This document shows, piece by piece, positions 1-8,180 of a stretch of 64,000 nt of DNA. The notes below the pieces were generated by a model. That model did not search any database and had not been told where the DNA came from. It saw only the letters and a program-made list of their open reading frames with translations. Position numbers and translations under genes: made by a program. Position 1 is the stretch's first letter; every line of letters begins with the position of its first letter. The stretch comes from Micromonospora lutea (GTDB taxonomy: Bacteria > Actinomycetota > Actinomycetes > Mycobacteriales > Micromonosporaceae): NCBI RefSeq assembly GCF_016863535.1, contig NZ_BOPB01000004.1:41206-105205 (forward strand), given 5' to 3'.

Positions 1-909
1 AACATCGGCAGCGCGGCCGAGATCTGGGCGGTCGACGGCAAGCAGTACGGCCTGCCGTACCGGATGGGTATCGAAGGCATCTGGTACAACAAGGACCTGT
101 TCGAGAAGGCCGGCATCGCCGCTCCGCCGACCACCTTCGACGAGCTGAACGACGCGGTCACCAAGCTCAAGGCGATCGACGTCATCCCGATCGCCGTCGG
201 CGCCGGTGACAAGTGGCCCGCCGCGCACTGGTGGTACAACTTCGCGCTGCGCGCCTGCTCGGTCGACACCCTGCGGAAGGCTTCCCTCGAGAACGTCTTC
301 GACGACCAGTGCTTCGTCAAGGCCGGTCAGGACCTGAAGGCCTTCATCGACACCAAGCCGTTCCAGAACAACTTCATCGCCACGCCGGGTCAGAACGACC
401 CGACCAGCGCCAACGGCCTGCTGGCCAACGGCAAGGCCGCGATGGAGCTGATGGGTGACTGGAACAAGGGCACCCTGGACAACGTCGCCGCCGACAAGGA
501 GGCGATGAACAAGTTCATCGGCTGGTTCCCGGTTCCGGCCATCACCGGTTCCGCCGGTGACCCGAAGGCGGCCCTCGGCGGTGGCGACGGGTTCTCCTGC
601 GCCAAGAACGCCCCGGCCGAGTGCGTCGAGTTCCTCAAGTACATCGTGAGCCCCGAGGTGCAGAAGGGCTACGCCGAGACCGGCACCGGCCTGCCCGTCG
701 CCAAGGGCGCCGAGGACGGCGTCAAGGACCCCGCCCTCAAGTCCATCCTGGAAGCCACCACCAGCGCCACCTACGTGCAGCTCTGGCTGGACACGGCCTT
801 CGGTAGCACCGTCGGTAACGCGATGAACGACGCGATCGTCGCCATCTTCGCTGGCAACGGCACCCCCGAGAAGGTTGTCGAGGCCATGAAGGCGGCCGCG
901 CGCAAGTGA
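1..909 (+). CDS. ABC sugar transporter, extracellular solute-binding protein (C-terminal part)
   Basis: The frame is open from the first base, so the N-terminus with its lipoprotein signal lies outside the window; 302 residues are visible. The segment reading YGLPYRMGIEGIWYNKDLF is the hinge-region pattern of family 1 (MalE-type) sugar-binding proteins, in which the ligand is caught between two lobes outside the membrane. Further typical stretches are AAMELMGDWNKG and the Gly-rich GGGDGFSC. Its TGA overlaps the GTG of the first permease (GTGA), and a second permease and a GH3 glycosidase follow, so it most likely delivers an oligosaccharide or glucoside to a MalFGK-type importer. No ATPase gene is present; such importers in actinomycetes often share a distant MsiK-type ATPase. 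The exact substrate cannot be read from the sequence. Confidence 0.93.
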   Translation, partial: NIGSAAEIWAVDGKQYGLPYRMGIEGIWYNKDLFEKAGIAAPPTTFDELNDAVTKLKAIDVIPIAVGAGDKWPAAHWWYNFALRACSVDTLRKASLENVFDDQCFVKAGQDLKAFIDTKPFQNNFIATPGQNDPTSANGLLANGKAAMELMGDWNKGTLDNVAADKEAMNKFIGWFPVPAITGSAGDPKAALGGGDGFSCAKNAPAECVEFLKYIVSPEVQKGYAETGTGLPVAKGAEDGVKDPALKSILEATTSATYVQLWLDTAFGSTVGNAMNDAIVAIFAGNGTPEKVVEAMKAAARK

Positions 910-1904
910 CGTCGATCAACCCGACCCTGGACCCCGCCGGCGGCGCATCCGCGCCGCCGGCGGGACCCCGGCCTGCCCGGCGCTCGTCAGCTCGGGCCGC
1001 CGAGACCCGACGCAAGTGGTACGAAATCATCGGGCTCACGACACCAGCCGTGATCGTCTACGTGATGTTCGTGCTGGTCCCGATGGGCTTCGCCTTCTAC
1101 TACAGCCTGTTCCGTTGGCGTGGCGTCGGACCCCCCACCGACTACGTTGGCTTCGACAACTACGTCCTGGCCTTCCAGGATCCGATCTTCCTTGACGCGC
1201 TGCGCAACAACGCGATCATCGTTTTCGGGTCGCTGCTGATCCAGGGGCCGATCGCCCTGGGCGTGGCCCTGCTGCTCAACCGCCACTTCCGCGGCCGGAC
1301 GGTGTTCCGTCTGCTGGCGTTCGTGCCGTACGTGCTCGCCGAAGTCACCGTCGGCATCATGTGGAAGCTGCTGCTCTCCGACGCCGGCACGGTCAACGCG
1401 ATGCTGGAGTCGCTCGGGCTAGGTAGCGTGGTGCAGGCGTGGCTGGCCGACCTCGACCTCGTCATCTGGACGCTGCTGGCCATCCTCACCTGGAAGTACG
1501 TCGGTTTCGCCATCATCCTCCTGCTCGCCGGCCTGTCGAACGTGCCGCAGGAGCTGAACGAGGCTGCCGCCATCGACGGTGCGAGCTGGTGGCAGATCCA
1601 GCGTCACGTGACGCTGCCGCTGCTGGGGCCCACGATCCGGATCTGGATGTTCCTGTCCATGATCGGCTCGTTGCAGGTCTTCGACGTGATCTGGGTGACC
1701 TCCGTGCCTGCGGTGCGGTCGCTGGGTGCGTCGGCCACCATGGCGACGTACATGGTGGACAACGGGTTCTTCGCTCGCCTGTGGGGCTACGGCAACGCGG
1801 TGGCGGTCATCCTGTTCGCCATCTCGTTCGTCGCGGCGGTGCTGTTCCAGCGCTTCCTCCTGCGTCGTGACATCGAGGGCGCCATCACCAGAAAGGCAAA
1901 CTGA
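906..1904 (+). CDS. ABC sugar transporter permease, MalF/UgpA type
   Basis: 332 residues starting at GTG, overlapping the binding-protein stop by 4 bp. A basic, Pro/Ala-rich cytoplasmic N-terminus of about 40 residues precedes six hydrophobic segments. The cytoplasmic EAA loop, which docks on the ATPase, is visible as NEAAAIDGASWWQIQRHVTLP around residues 217-237. It ends in a basic tail (RFLLRRDIEG). This is the first of the two membrane subunits of a CUT1 carbohydrate importer; the partner permease begins 3 bp downstream, and the order binding protein-permease-permease-glycosidase is usual for glucoside uptake loci. Family assignment is secure; the substrate is inferred from the GH3 enzyme only. 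Confidence 0.95.
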   Translation: MTSINPTLDPAGGASAPPAGPRPARRSSARAAETRRKWYEIIGLTTPAVIVYVMFVLVPMGFAFYYSLFRWRGVGPPTDYVGFDNYVLAFQDPIFLDALRNNAIIVFGSLLIQGPIALGVALLLNRHFRGRTVFRLLAFVPYVLAEVTVGIMWKLLLSDAGTVNAMLESLGLGSVVQAWLADLDLVIWTLLAILTWKYVGFAIILLLAGLSNVPQELNEAAAIDGASWWQIQRHVTLPLLGPTIRIWMFLSMIGSLQVFDVIWVTSVPAVRSLGASATMATYMVDNGFFARLWGYGNAVAVILFAISFVAAVLFQRFLLRRDIEGAITRKAN

Positions 1905-1906
1905 TC

Positions 1907-2767
1907 GTGGCCGCGAACGCCGTCCTTTCTCCAACCGCCAAGCGTCGCCCGGTGTCCTGGGGGAACCCGCTCACCTACGCGCTGGCGCTCGCGGTCGCAG
2001 CCGTGTCGATCACTCCGGTGGTCTACGTGATCATCGGCGGTTTCCGCACCACGCCGCAGATCGTCGCGAATCCGGCCGGACTGCCCGACCCGTGGGTGTG
2101 GGACAACTACGCCCGGGTGTTGAGCCAGAGCAACTTCTGGCGGCAGGTGTTCAACAGCGCCGTGGTGTCGCTGGGCACCACGATCGGCGTCGTGGTGCTG
2201 GGCGTCTGCGCCGCGTTCGTGCTGGCCCGCTACACCTTCCGGGGCCGTGAGGTGCTCTACACCTTCTTCACCCTCGGTCTGCTGTTCCCGGCCGGCGCGG
2301 CGATCCTGCCGCTCTACCTGATGCTGCGTGACCTGAACCTGATCAACTCCTACTACGCGGTGATCCTGCCGCAGGTCGCCTTCGCGCTGCCGCTGACGAT
2401 CGTGATCCTGCGACCGTTCCTCACCGCCATTCCCCGCGAGTTGGAGGACGCGGCCGCCATCGACGGCACCGGCCGGCTCGGCTTCCTCTGGCGCATTCTG
2501 CTGCCCCTGTCGCGGCCGGCGCTGGTCACGGTCGGTATTCTCGCCTTCGTCACGAGCTGGAACGCGTTCCTGCTGCCGCTGTTGGTGCTCGGTGACGCGA
2601 GCCTGCACACCCTGCCGCTGGGCGTGCAGAACTTCTCCAGCCAGTACACCTCCGACACGGCGGGAATCCTCGCCTTCACCTCGCTGGCGATGCTGCCGGC
2701 GCTTATTTTCTTCACGTTCGCCGAGAAGCAGATCGTCGGTGGCCTCCAGGGCGCGGTCAAGGGCTGA
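1907..2767 (+). CDS. ABC sugar transporter permease, MalG/UgpE type
   Basis: 286 residues from a GTG start placed 2 bp after the upstream stop. Six membrane segments are evident, the first beginning near residue 21 (LTYALALAVAAVSITPVVYV). The EAA loop reads ELEDAAAIDGTGRLGFLWRI, with the conserved Glu, Ala-Ala and Gly. This is the second membrane subunit of the CUT1 importer, forming a heterodimer with the preceding permease. A short 36-bp gap leads to the glycosidase, so all four genes are probably one transcript. Nothing looks damaged. No operator is visible between these genes; the operon promoter must lie to the left of the window. Confidence 0.95.
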   Translation: MAANAVLSPTAKRRPVSWGNPLTYALALAVAAVSITPVVYVIIGGFRTTPQIVANPAGLPDPWVWDNYARVLSQSNFWRQVFNSAVVSLGTTIGVVVLGVCAAFVLARYTFRGREVLYTFFTLGLLFPAGAAILPLYLMLRDLNLINSYYAVILPQVAFALPLTIVILRPFLTAIPRELEDAAAIDGTGRLGFLWRILLPLSRPALVTVGILAFVTSWNAFLLPLLVLGDASLHTLPLGVQNFSSQYTSDTAGILAFTSLAMLPALIFFTFAEKQIVGGLQGAVKG

Positions 2768-2803
2768 GCGGCAGCGGCACGAACACAAAAGGGGTAACAC
2801 AGC

Positions 2804-5140
2804 ATGACTGAGGTCCGCGAGGTCGTGGGCGGGTCGGCACCGGTGCCGGCCCAGACAGGATCGGGCCCTGGCCGGCCCAACCGGTACGGGTCCGACGGCG
2901 AGACGCGCGTCCGTGAACTGCTCGGTCGGATGACGATCGAAGAGAAGGTCGCGCAGCTCGTCGGGTTCTGGGAGAAGGCGGAAGGCGAGGCCGTCGCACC
3001 GCTGCAAGGCGAGTTCGGCGACATTGGCCGGCTTGAAGACTTCTCCCGGCACGGGCTCGGCCACCTCACCCGCGCCTACGGCACCCGTCCCGTCGAGGCC
3101 GGATCGCGGGCGTCATGGCTGTGGAAGTTCCAGTCCGACCTGGCGACGGGGACCAGGCTCGGCATTCCGGCGATCGTGCACGAGGAGTGCCTGACCGGGC
3201 TCTCGGCGTGGAAGGCGGCGACCTTCCCCACCCCGCTGGCATGGGGCGCCGCCTTCGACCCCGACCTGGTCACCGAGATGGCCGCGGCGATCGGGGCGTC
3301 GATGCGGGCACTCGGTGTCCATCAGGGACTCTCCCCGGTGCTCGACGTGATCCGTGACCCCCGCTGGGGGCGGGTCGACGAGTGCATCGCCGAGGACCCC
3401 TACCTGGTCGGCACCCTCGGCACGTCGTACGTGCGCGGCCTCCAGTCGCAGGGCGTGCACGCCACGCTCAAGCACTTCGTCGGCTACTCCGCCTCACGCG
3501 CCGGGCGCAACTTCGCTCCGGTGCACGCCGGGCCGCGCGAACTGGCCGACGTGCTGCTCGTACCCTTCGAGATGGCGCTCCTCGACGGCGACGCGCGCTC
3601 CGTGATGCACTCCTACGCCGAGATCGACGGCGTACCCGTGGCCGCCGATCCGACCATGTTGACCGGCTTGCTGCGGGACAAGTGGGGCTTTGACGGCACG
3701 GTGGTGGCCGACTACTACGGGGTGGCCTTCCTGAACCTGCTGCACCAGGTCGCCGGTGACCACGCGGACGCGGCCGTGCAGGCGCTGACCGCCGGTGTCG
3801 ACGTCGAGTTGCCGACCGGCGACGCGTACCTGACCCTGGCGGATTCGGTGCGTGCCGGCCGACTCGACGAGTCGGTGATCGACCAGGCGGTGCTGCGGGT
3901 ACTGCGACAGAAGCTGGAACTCGGGCTGCTGGACGCCACCTTCACCGACGAGCCGGTCCAGGCGATCGATCTCGACTCGCCGGAGCACCGGGCGATCGCC
4001 CGCCGCCTCGCGGAGAAGTCGATCGTCCTGGTCGCCAACCAGGACGCGTTGCCGCTGCCGGCGGGTCGCCGGATCGCGGTCATCGGGCCGAACGCCGACC
4101 GGCAGAGTGCGCTCTTCGGGTGCTACTCCTTCCTCAACCACGTGCTCGTGCAGCATCCCGACGTGGAGACCGGCATCGAGGTGGCGACCGTCCTCGGCGC
4201 GCTGCGCACCGAGTTCGGCGCTGACCTGGTCACCTCGGCCCAGGGGTGCGAGGTGGACGACGACGACCGGTCCGGCTTCGACGAGGCGGTGGCCGTGGCC
4301 GCCGCGGCCGATGTCGCCGTGCTGGTCGTCGGCGACCACGCGGGCCTGTTCGGGCGCGGCACGGTCGGCGAGGGCTGCGACCGGGACGATCTGGAACTGC
4401 CAGGTGTGCAGCGGGAGCTGGTCGAGGCGGTGCTGGCGACGGGCAAGCCCGTCGTCCTGGTGCTGCTCACCGGGCGGCCGTACGCGATCGACTGGGCGTT
4501 GAGCCGGTGCGCCGCGGTGGTGCAGACGTTCTTCCCCGGAGAGGAGGGCGCCGGTGCGATCGCCGGGGCGCTCTCCGGGCGCGTCAACCCGTCGGGCCGG
4601 CTGCCGGTCAGCCTGCCCCGGTCGGCCGGCGCGCAGCCGTACTCGTACCTGCATCCGACGCTCGGCGACGGCAACGAGGTGACCAACCTGCTGGCGACGC
4701 CCGCGGCGCCGTTCGGTCATGGTCTGTCCTACACGACGTTCGAGTACGCGGATTTGACGGTGCCGGCCACGGTGCCCACCGACGGGGCGTTGACGGTGAG
4801 CGTGCGGGTCACCAACAGCGGCGCGGTGGCCGGCGACGACGTCGTCCAGCTCTACGGTCGGGACCTGGTGGCGTCGGTTACCCGGCCGGTGGCGCAACTG
4901 CTCGGCTACCAGCGGGTCCACCTGGCGCCGGGCCAGTCGGTCACGGTCACGCTGACGGTGCCCACCACCCGGCTGGCCTTCTCCGACCGTACGCTCACCC
5001 GCGTGGTGGAGCCCGGCGACGTCGACCTCTGGGTCGGCACGAGCGCACGCCGGGACGTCGAGGCGTCGACCACGTTGGTCGGCGACGTCGCACCGGTCAC
5101 CAACGCCTCCGCCCGCTGGACGACCACAGAGATCAGCTGA
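2804..5140 (+). CDS. glycoside hydrolase family 3 beta-glucosidase/beta-xylosidase
   Basis: 778 residues, ATG preceded by an AAAGGGG ribosome binding site. Family 3 architecture is visible: an N-terminal TIM-barrel with LSPVLDVIRDPRWGR and the catalytic-nucleophile region GTVVADYYGV (Asp in VADYYG, about residue 304), an alpha/beta sandwich domain with AIAGALSGRVNPSGRLPVSL, and a C-terminal fibronectin type III-like domain (VTNSGAVAGDDVVQLY ... LGYQRVHLAPG). No signal peptide is apparent, so it likely acts in the cytoplasm on sugars imported by the preceding ABC system. Length fits bacterial three-domain GH3 enzymes. The family includes beta-glucosidases, xylosidases and others, and the sequence alone does not decide among them. 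Confidence 0.95.
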   Translation: MTEVREVVGGSAPVPAQTGSGPGRPNRYGSDGETRVRELLGRMTIEEKVAQLVGFWEKAEGEAVAPLQGEFGDIGRLEDFSRHGLGHLTRAYGTRPVEAGSRASWLWKFQSDLATGTRLGIPAIVHEECLTGLSAWKAATFPTPLAWGAAFDPDLVTEMAAAIGASMRALGVHQGLSPVLDVIRDPRWGRVDECIAEDPYLVGTLGTSYVRGLQSQGVHATLKHFVGYSASRAGRNFAPVHAGPRELADVLLVPFEMALLDGDARSVMHSYAEIDGVPVAADPTMLTGLLRDKWGFDGTVVADYYGVAFLNLLHQVAGDHADAAVQALTAGVDVELPTGDAYLTLADSVRAGRLDESVIDQAVLRVLRQKLELGLLDATFTDEPVQAIDLDSPEHRAIARRLAEKSIVLVANQDALPLPAGRRIAVIGPNADRQSALFGCYSFLNHVLVQHPDVETGIEVATVLGALRTEFGADLVTSAQGCEVDDDDRSGFDEAVAVAAAADVAVLVVGDHAGLFGRGTVGEGCDRDDLELPGVQRELVEAVLATGKPVVLVLLTGRPYAIDWALSRCAAVVQTFFPGEEGAGAIAGALSGRVNPSGRLPVSLPRSAGAQPYSYLHPTLGDGNEVTNLLATPAAPFGHGLSYTTFEYADLTVPATVPTDGALTVSVRVTNSGAVAGDDVVQLYGRDLVASVTRPVAQLLGYQRVHLAPGQSVTVTLTVPTTRLAFSDRTLTRVVEPGDVDLWVGTSARRDVEASTTLVGDVAPVTNASARWTTTEIS

Positions 5141-5187
5141 CCCCGTGCCGGCCGGCCATCGCCGCGATGGTGGCCGGTCGGGCGATC

Positions 5188-5220
5188 CAGGGCAGTTCCC
5201 GGTCACCGGGAACTGCCCTG
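5188..5220. terminator. strong hairpin terminator between convergent operons
   Basis: A perfect 15-bp inverted repeat (CAGGGCAGTTCCCGG and its complement) with a 3-base loop lies 48 bp after the GH3 stop and 51 bp before the end of the minus-strand CIS operon. It can stop transcription from either side. Confidence 0.85.
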
Positions 5221-5270
5221 GTGCACATCGGCAGACGAGCAGCGAGACGGGGACGCCGTGGACCGCCCGG

Positions 5271-6041
5271 TCAACCGTGCGGGTCCGGTTCGGCGCGTAG
5301 GGCGGTGGTGGCCCGCACCGCCTTGACGATCGCCGGCACCGCGCCGATCAGCAGGACCAGCGCCCAGACGAGCGCGACGATCGCGAAGACGAGGGCGCCC
5401 ACCGAGTCGAGGATGCTCACCAGGATCACCGGCACCAGGTGATGCAGGAACTCCAGCACCACAGTGCAGAGCAGACTGGTCAGGATCAGCAGGACCAGGC
5501 CCTTGTGCTGGAGGAACCTCGGTTGGGCCACGATCAGCAGCCCGGCCCAGGCGAGCTTGAGCAGCAGCACCAGACCGAGCAGCACGGCGGCGTCACCAAC
5601 CGGAAAGAACCCCCACAACGCCAGGTACGCCAGCGTGCCGAACGGCGGTGCCAGGAACAACGACACCATGATCGTCAGCTCGATGAAGGCGAGCACCAAC
5701 GCCAGGACGGCCACGATGATCAGGATGATGGAGAAGACCAGGGTGCCGACGCCCTGGACCCGGCCGTGCAGCCGTTCCGGTAGCACCAGGCCCAGACAGA
5801 ACAGCCCGGTCGTCCAGAGCGCCGCCGCGTCGACAAGCGCCAGGTAGCCGGTACCCCGACCGGACGGCTCGCTGACCTGTCCTACCTCGCCGACCTCGAC
5901 ACCGAGGTCGGCGGCACTGCCGACCAGCGCCGCGCCGGCGTCACCGCCACCCAGCAGCAGCCCGGCCCCCACCTCCAGGTCGACCGCCAGCACCAACGCC
6001 AGCATCGCCAGCAGCAGGAACGGTTTGCGCAGCGCATCCAT
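5271..6041 (-). CDS. polytopic membrane protein at the end of the CIS operon
   Basis: 256 residues; the chosen ATG has a GGGAGGT ribosome binding site, and the next gene upstream ends 15 bp before it. The protein is mostly hydrophobic. It has an N-terminal membrane segment (residues about 8-27), a polar Gly/Ala/Glu-rich loop, then five or six closely spaced membrane helices up to about residue 235 and a short cytoplasmic tail. I do not recognise the family. It is the last gene of a run of minus-strand genes that starts with CIS structural genes, and ends just before a bidirectional terminator, so it is probably co-transcribed with them. A role as a membrane anchor or accessory factor of the particle is inference from position only. 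Confidence 0.7.
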   Translation of the reverse strand: MDALRKPFLLLAMLALVLAVDLEVGAGLLLGGGDAGAALVGSAADLGVEVGEVGQVSEPSGRGTGYLALVDAAALWTTGLFCLGLVLPERLHGRVQGVGTLVFSIILIIVAVLALVLAFIELTIMVSLFLAPPFGTLAYLALWGFFPVGDAAVLLGLVLLLKLAWAGLLIVAQPRFLQHKGLVLLILTSLLCTVVLEFLHHLVPVILVSILDSVGALVFAIVALVWALVLLIGAVPAIVKAVRATTALRAEPDPHG

Positions 6042-6055
6042 CCCGACCTCCCGCC

Positions 6056-6511
6056 TCAGTCCCGCGCGATCGTGACGAGGCACCCGACCGGGCAACTCAC
6101 CAGCACCGTGGTGGCCCGGTCGACGGCGACGCGGGCCACGGCACCGCTGCCGTCGACGGCGGGCTGCACCTCGTCGGTGACGGTGACGTCGGCGTCACCC
6201 GGTGCCGTGGCGCGCACGCTGAACGCCTGCGGGCTGCGCAGCACCAGGAGGCGCAGCCCACCCGGGTCGGCGATCCGCAGCTCACAGCGGCGGTCGACCA
6301 CCAGTTGCCCGGTGGCCTCGGCGCAGTCCGCAGCCACACCGGCCGGATCGACGGTGCTTCGCCCGCCGCCGGCCCGGCCCAGCAGGTCGACCAGCGGATG
6401 CCGGGCCGCCGGGTCACCCCGGTCGTCGCGACCCGCGCCCACCGCCACCGCGAACAGCACCACCAGCAGTACGCCCAGCGCCGCCAGCAGCGCCTTCTGC
6501 TGCCCGCTCAT
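6056..6511 (-). CDS. small membrane-anchored protein behind tandem leader repeats
   Basis: 151 residues, beginning MSGQQK and followed at once by one hydrophobic segment (residues 8-26). The remainder is predicted outside the membrane, with four cysteines (about residues 63, 77, 139 and 143) that could form disulfides. No family recognised. The start codon overlaps the TGA of a 27-residue leader peptide in an 80-bp repeat (see 6508-6671), so translation is probably coupled to it; there is only a weak ribosome binding site directly before this ATG. The polytopic membrane protein gene follows after 14 bp. Association with the CIS rests on operon position. Confidence 0.65.
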   Translation of the reverse strand: MSGQQKALLAALGVLLVVLFAVAVGAGRDDRGDPAARHPLVDLLGRAGGGRSTVDPAGVAADCAEATGQLVVDRRCELRIADPGGLRLLVLRSPQAFSVRATAPGDADVTVTDEVQPAVDGSGAVARVAVDRATTVLVSCPVGCLVTIARD

Positions 6512-6591
6512 GACGGCACTTCGCTTCGCTGCGTGTCGTCATGAGGCACCACCGCGCTGAGCTGATGATTCGCTCGCTGCCGCTCGCTCAT
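6508..6591 (-). CDS. 27-residue leader peptide, repeat copy B
   Basis: ATG at 6591 to TGA at 6508-6510, MSERQRANHQ...; the last bases read TCATGA, so its stop overlaps the start of the 151-residue membrane protein. It is the second of two tandem 80-bp units. No strong Shine-Dalgarno sequence lies inside the unit, which favours coupled re-initiation. Whether the peptide itself matters is unknown. Confidence 0.45.
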   Translation of the reverse strand: MSERQRANHQLSAVVPHDDTQRSEVPS

Positions 6592-6671
6592 GACGGCACT
6601 TCGCTTCGCTGCGTGCCGCCATGAGGCACCACCGCACTGAGCTGATGATTCGCTCGCTGCCGCTCGCTCAT
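6512..6671 (-). repeat. tandem 80-bp start-codon-associated repeat (2 copies)
   Basis: Two head-to-tail units of exactly 80 bp (6592-6671 and 6512-6591) differ at only three positions. All three junctions share CCGTCATGAGCG. A homologous single unit, also 80 bp, occurs at 30903-30982 on the plus strand, again immediately before a gene start. The unit length is one base short of 27 codons plus overlap, so every unit ends in an ATGA stop/start junction. Confidence 0.9.
6588..6671 (-). CDS. 27-residue leader peptide, repeat copy A
   Basis: ATG at 6671 preceded by a clear GGAGG (5-base spacing), to TGA at 6588-6590, which overlaps the ATG of copy B. Sequence MSERQRANHQLSAVVPHGG and seven more residues, ending EVPS; copy B differs at two residues only (HGG against HDD). 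This is the only unit of the chain with its own good ribosome binding site. Confidence 0.5.
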   Translation of the reverse strand: MSERQRANHQLSAVVPHGGTQRSEVPS

Positions 6672-6747
6672 GACGGCCTCCGTACGCCTCGCCCGCTGGC
6701 CGACCACGAGGCTTGCCGGCCGGATCGTCGACAAGCGTCACGGCCGG

Positions 6748-7671
6748 TCATCTCTGGTCGTCCGGCGTGACCTCGGTGAACCGGAGCATGTCGATGCCCG
6801 CGAAGTAGCGGTTGGTGCTCTGCGTCTTGCCGATCGCGACCAGGGTGATCTCATGCGGCCCGGGACCGAGCCGCACCCGACCCACGTCGACCCAGTCGGT
6901 GACCTGCACCTTCGGGGTGAACCCGAGGAACGGGTCGCCCACCTGCCGGCCGTCGATCAGGAAGACCGTGTTGGCGTAGTCGAACGAGGTGGTCAGCACG
7001 GCGGAGAACTGCCAGGTCGCCTCGGCGGGCAGCTCCATCGTCACGGTCACCCGGTCGTTGATCGCCTGGCCGAGGAAGAACAGCTGAGCGTCCTGCGACC
7101 AGCTCACCTCGCAGCAGTTCGGCTGCACCACCACCGTGGCCCTGGAATTCGACGGCGACTCGACCCGGGCCCCGCTCACCAGCGTCTCCGCCTCGACGGT
7201 CACCACCCGGGCCGGCGGTGGCGGCTCGTCGTCCCGGGCCACCAGGAACACCACCACCGCCGAAACCACCAGCACCAACGCCGCCGCCGCGGCGATCCAG
7301 GGCCAGGGCGTACGCTTCGGCGCCGCCACCGCGCGTACCTCGTAGGTGACCCGACCACTGGAACGGGAACTCTCCTCCGGCGCGGTGTTCGCCGAGTACG
7401 CGAACCCGGTCATGTCGTAGCGCCGGGGTGGCGTGCCCGGCGGCACCGCCAGGCGGACCAGGAACGACACCGAGCCCTGGCCCGGCACCACCCGCTGTGG
7501 CTCGGTGACGGTGAACCACGACCGTTGCGTACCCTCGCCGGGTGCCACGTCGAACACCACGGTGTCCGGCGCGACGCCCGGGTTGGAGACGGTGAAGGTC
7601 AACTCACCGGCGTTGCGGACGTCCAGGGTGAACTGCTCGGCAGCGGCGACGACGGTCCATTCGGTGGTCAT
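6748..7671 (-). CDS. single-pass membrane protein with Ig-like N-domain, CIS operon
   Basis: 307 residues; the ATG overlaps the TGA of the gpI-like gene (ATGA). The N-terminal part (about 1-110) resembles an immunoglobulin-like fold of the NEW3/COG1470 kind, with [17 protein letters not shown] and [20 protein letters not shown] single hydrophobic segment follows at about 122-145 ([20 protein letters not shown]), then a Pro-rich linker and a C-terminal beta-rich domain (about 160-300) containing a Cys-Cys pair (PNCCEVSW) that looks like a carbohydrate-binding-type jelly roll. The two domains lie on opposite sides of the membrane. Being translationally coupled to baseplate genes, it may link the particle to the membrane or wall; this is inference. 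Confidence 0.75.
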   Translation of the reverse strand: MTTEWTVVAAAEQFTLDVRNAGELTFTVSNPGVAPDTVVFDVAPGEGTQRSWFTVTEPQRVVPGQGSVSFLVRLAVPPGTPPRRYDMTGFAYSANTAPEESSRSSGRVTYEVRAVAAPKRTPWPWIAAAAALVLVVSAVVVFLVARDDEPPPPARVVTVEAETLVSGARVESPSNSRATVVVQPNCCEVSWSQDAQLFFLGQAINDRVTVTMELPAEATWQFSAVLTTSFDYANTVFLIDGRQVGDPFLGFTPKVQVTDWVDVGRVRLGPGPHEITLVAIGKTQSTNRYFAGIDMLRFTEVTPDDQR

Positions 7672-8180
7672 GATGGCTCCTCGACAGTGATCTCGGCGGT
7701 GACGGCGGCCGGTTTCTCCGCGGCCACGATGCGGTCGACCAGCGCCACCTGGTCGGCGGCGTCCGCGGGCACCCGGACGACCAGGTGAAAGGGCCGGTCG
7801 GCCGGCTCGTCGAGGACGAAACCGGTGACCCCGGTGGCCAGTTCCAGGGCTGTGCGCAGACCGTCCGGCGTGCCCCGCCAGGCGGCCAGTGCGGCACCGT
7901 GCGCCACCAGATCGCGCAGCCGGTTCAGCGGCAGCGGCAGGGCAACGTCCCGCCGGGGCGCGGTGACCAGATGGTCCATGGCCACCCACCGGGCCAGGTA
8001 CGCCACCATCGACGCCGGCGCCCGGTACGGCCCGAAGAGCGCGTCGACCTCGGCCAGGACGGCCTCGTCCGGGGCGTGCAACGCCTCCATCACGTCCAGC
8101 AGCGCCCACAACACGCTGCCCGGCACGGCCGCCCGCTGGTAGGCCGCGGGCAGCAGCCGCTCAATGGCCGCTCGTCGCAT
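7668..8180 (-). CDS. phage tail protein I (gpI/TIGR02242-like) baseplate component
   Basis: 170 residues. The segment [11 protein letters not shown] and the pattern [20 protein letters not shown] match the tail-protein-I domain found beside baseplate J proteins in contractile systems; it is followed by FVLDEP and a beta-strand-rich end. The ATG lies 20 bp inside the end of the baseplate J gene, and its stop overlaps the next ATG. In phage P2 and eCIS this protein connects the baseplate wedge to tail fibres. No fibre gene follows here; the next gene instead encodes a membrane protein, which is unusual. Confidence 0.82.
   Translation of the reverse strand: MRRAAIERLLPAAYQRAAVPGSVLWALLDVMEALHAPDEAVLAEVDALFGPYRAPASMVAYLARWVAMDHLVTAPRRDVALPLPLNRLRDLVAHGAALAAWRGTPDGLRTALELATGVTGFVLDEPADRPFHLVVRVPADAADQVALVDRIVAAEKPAAVTAEITVEEPS

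Noticed and set aside
1787..3064. Long minus-strand open frame opposite the permease and glycosidase genes.
   Set aside because: Antisense shadow: Arg/Gln/His-rich composition without any motif.
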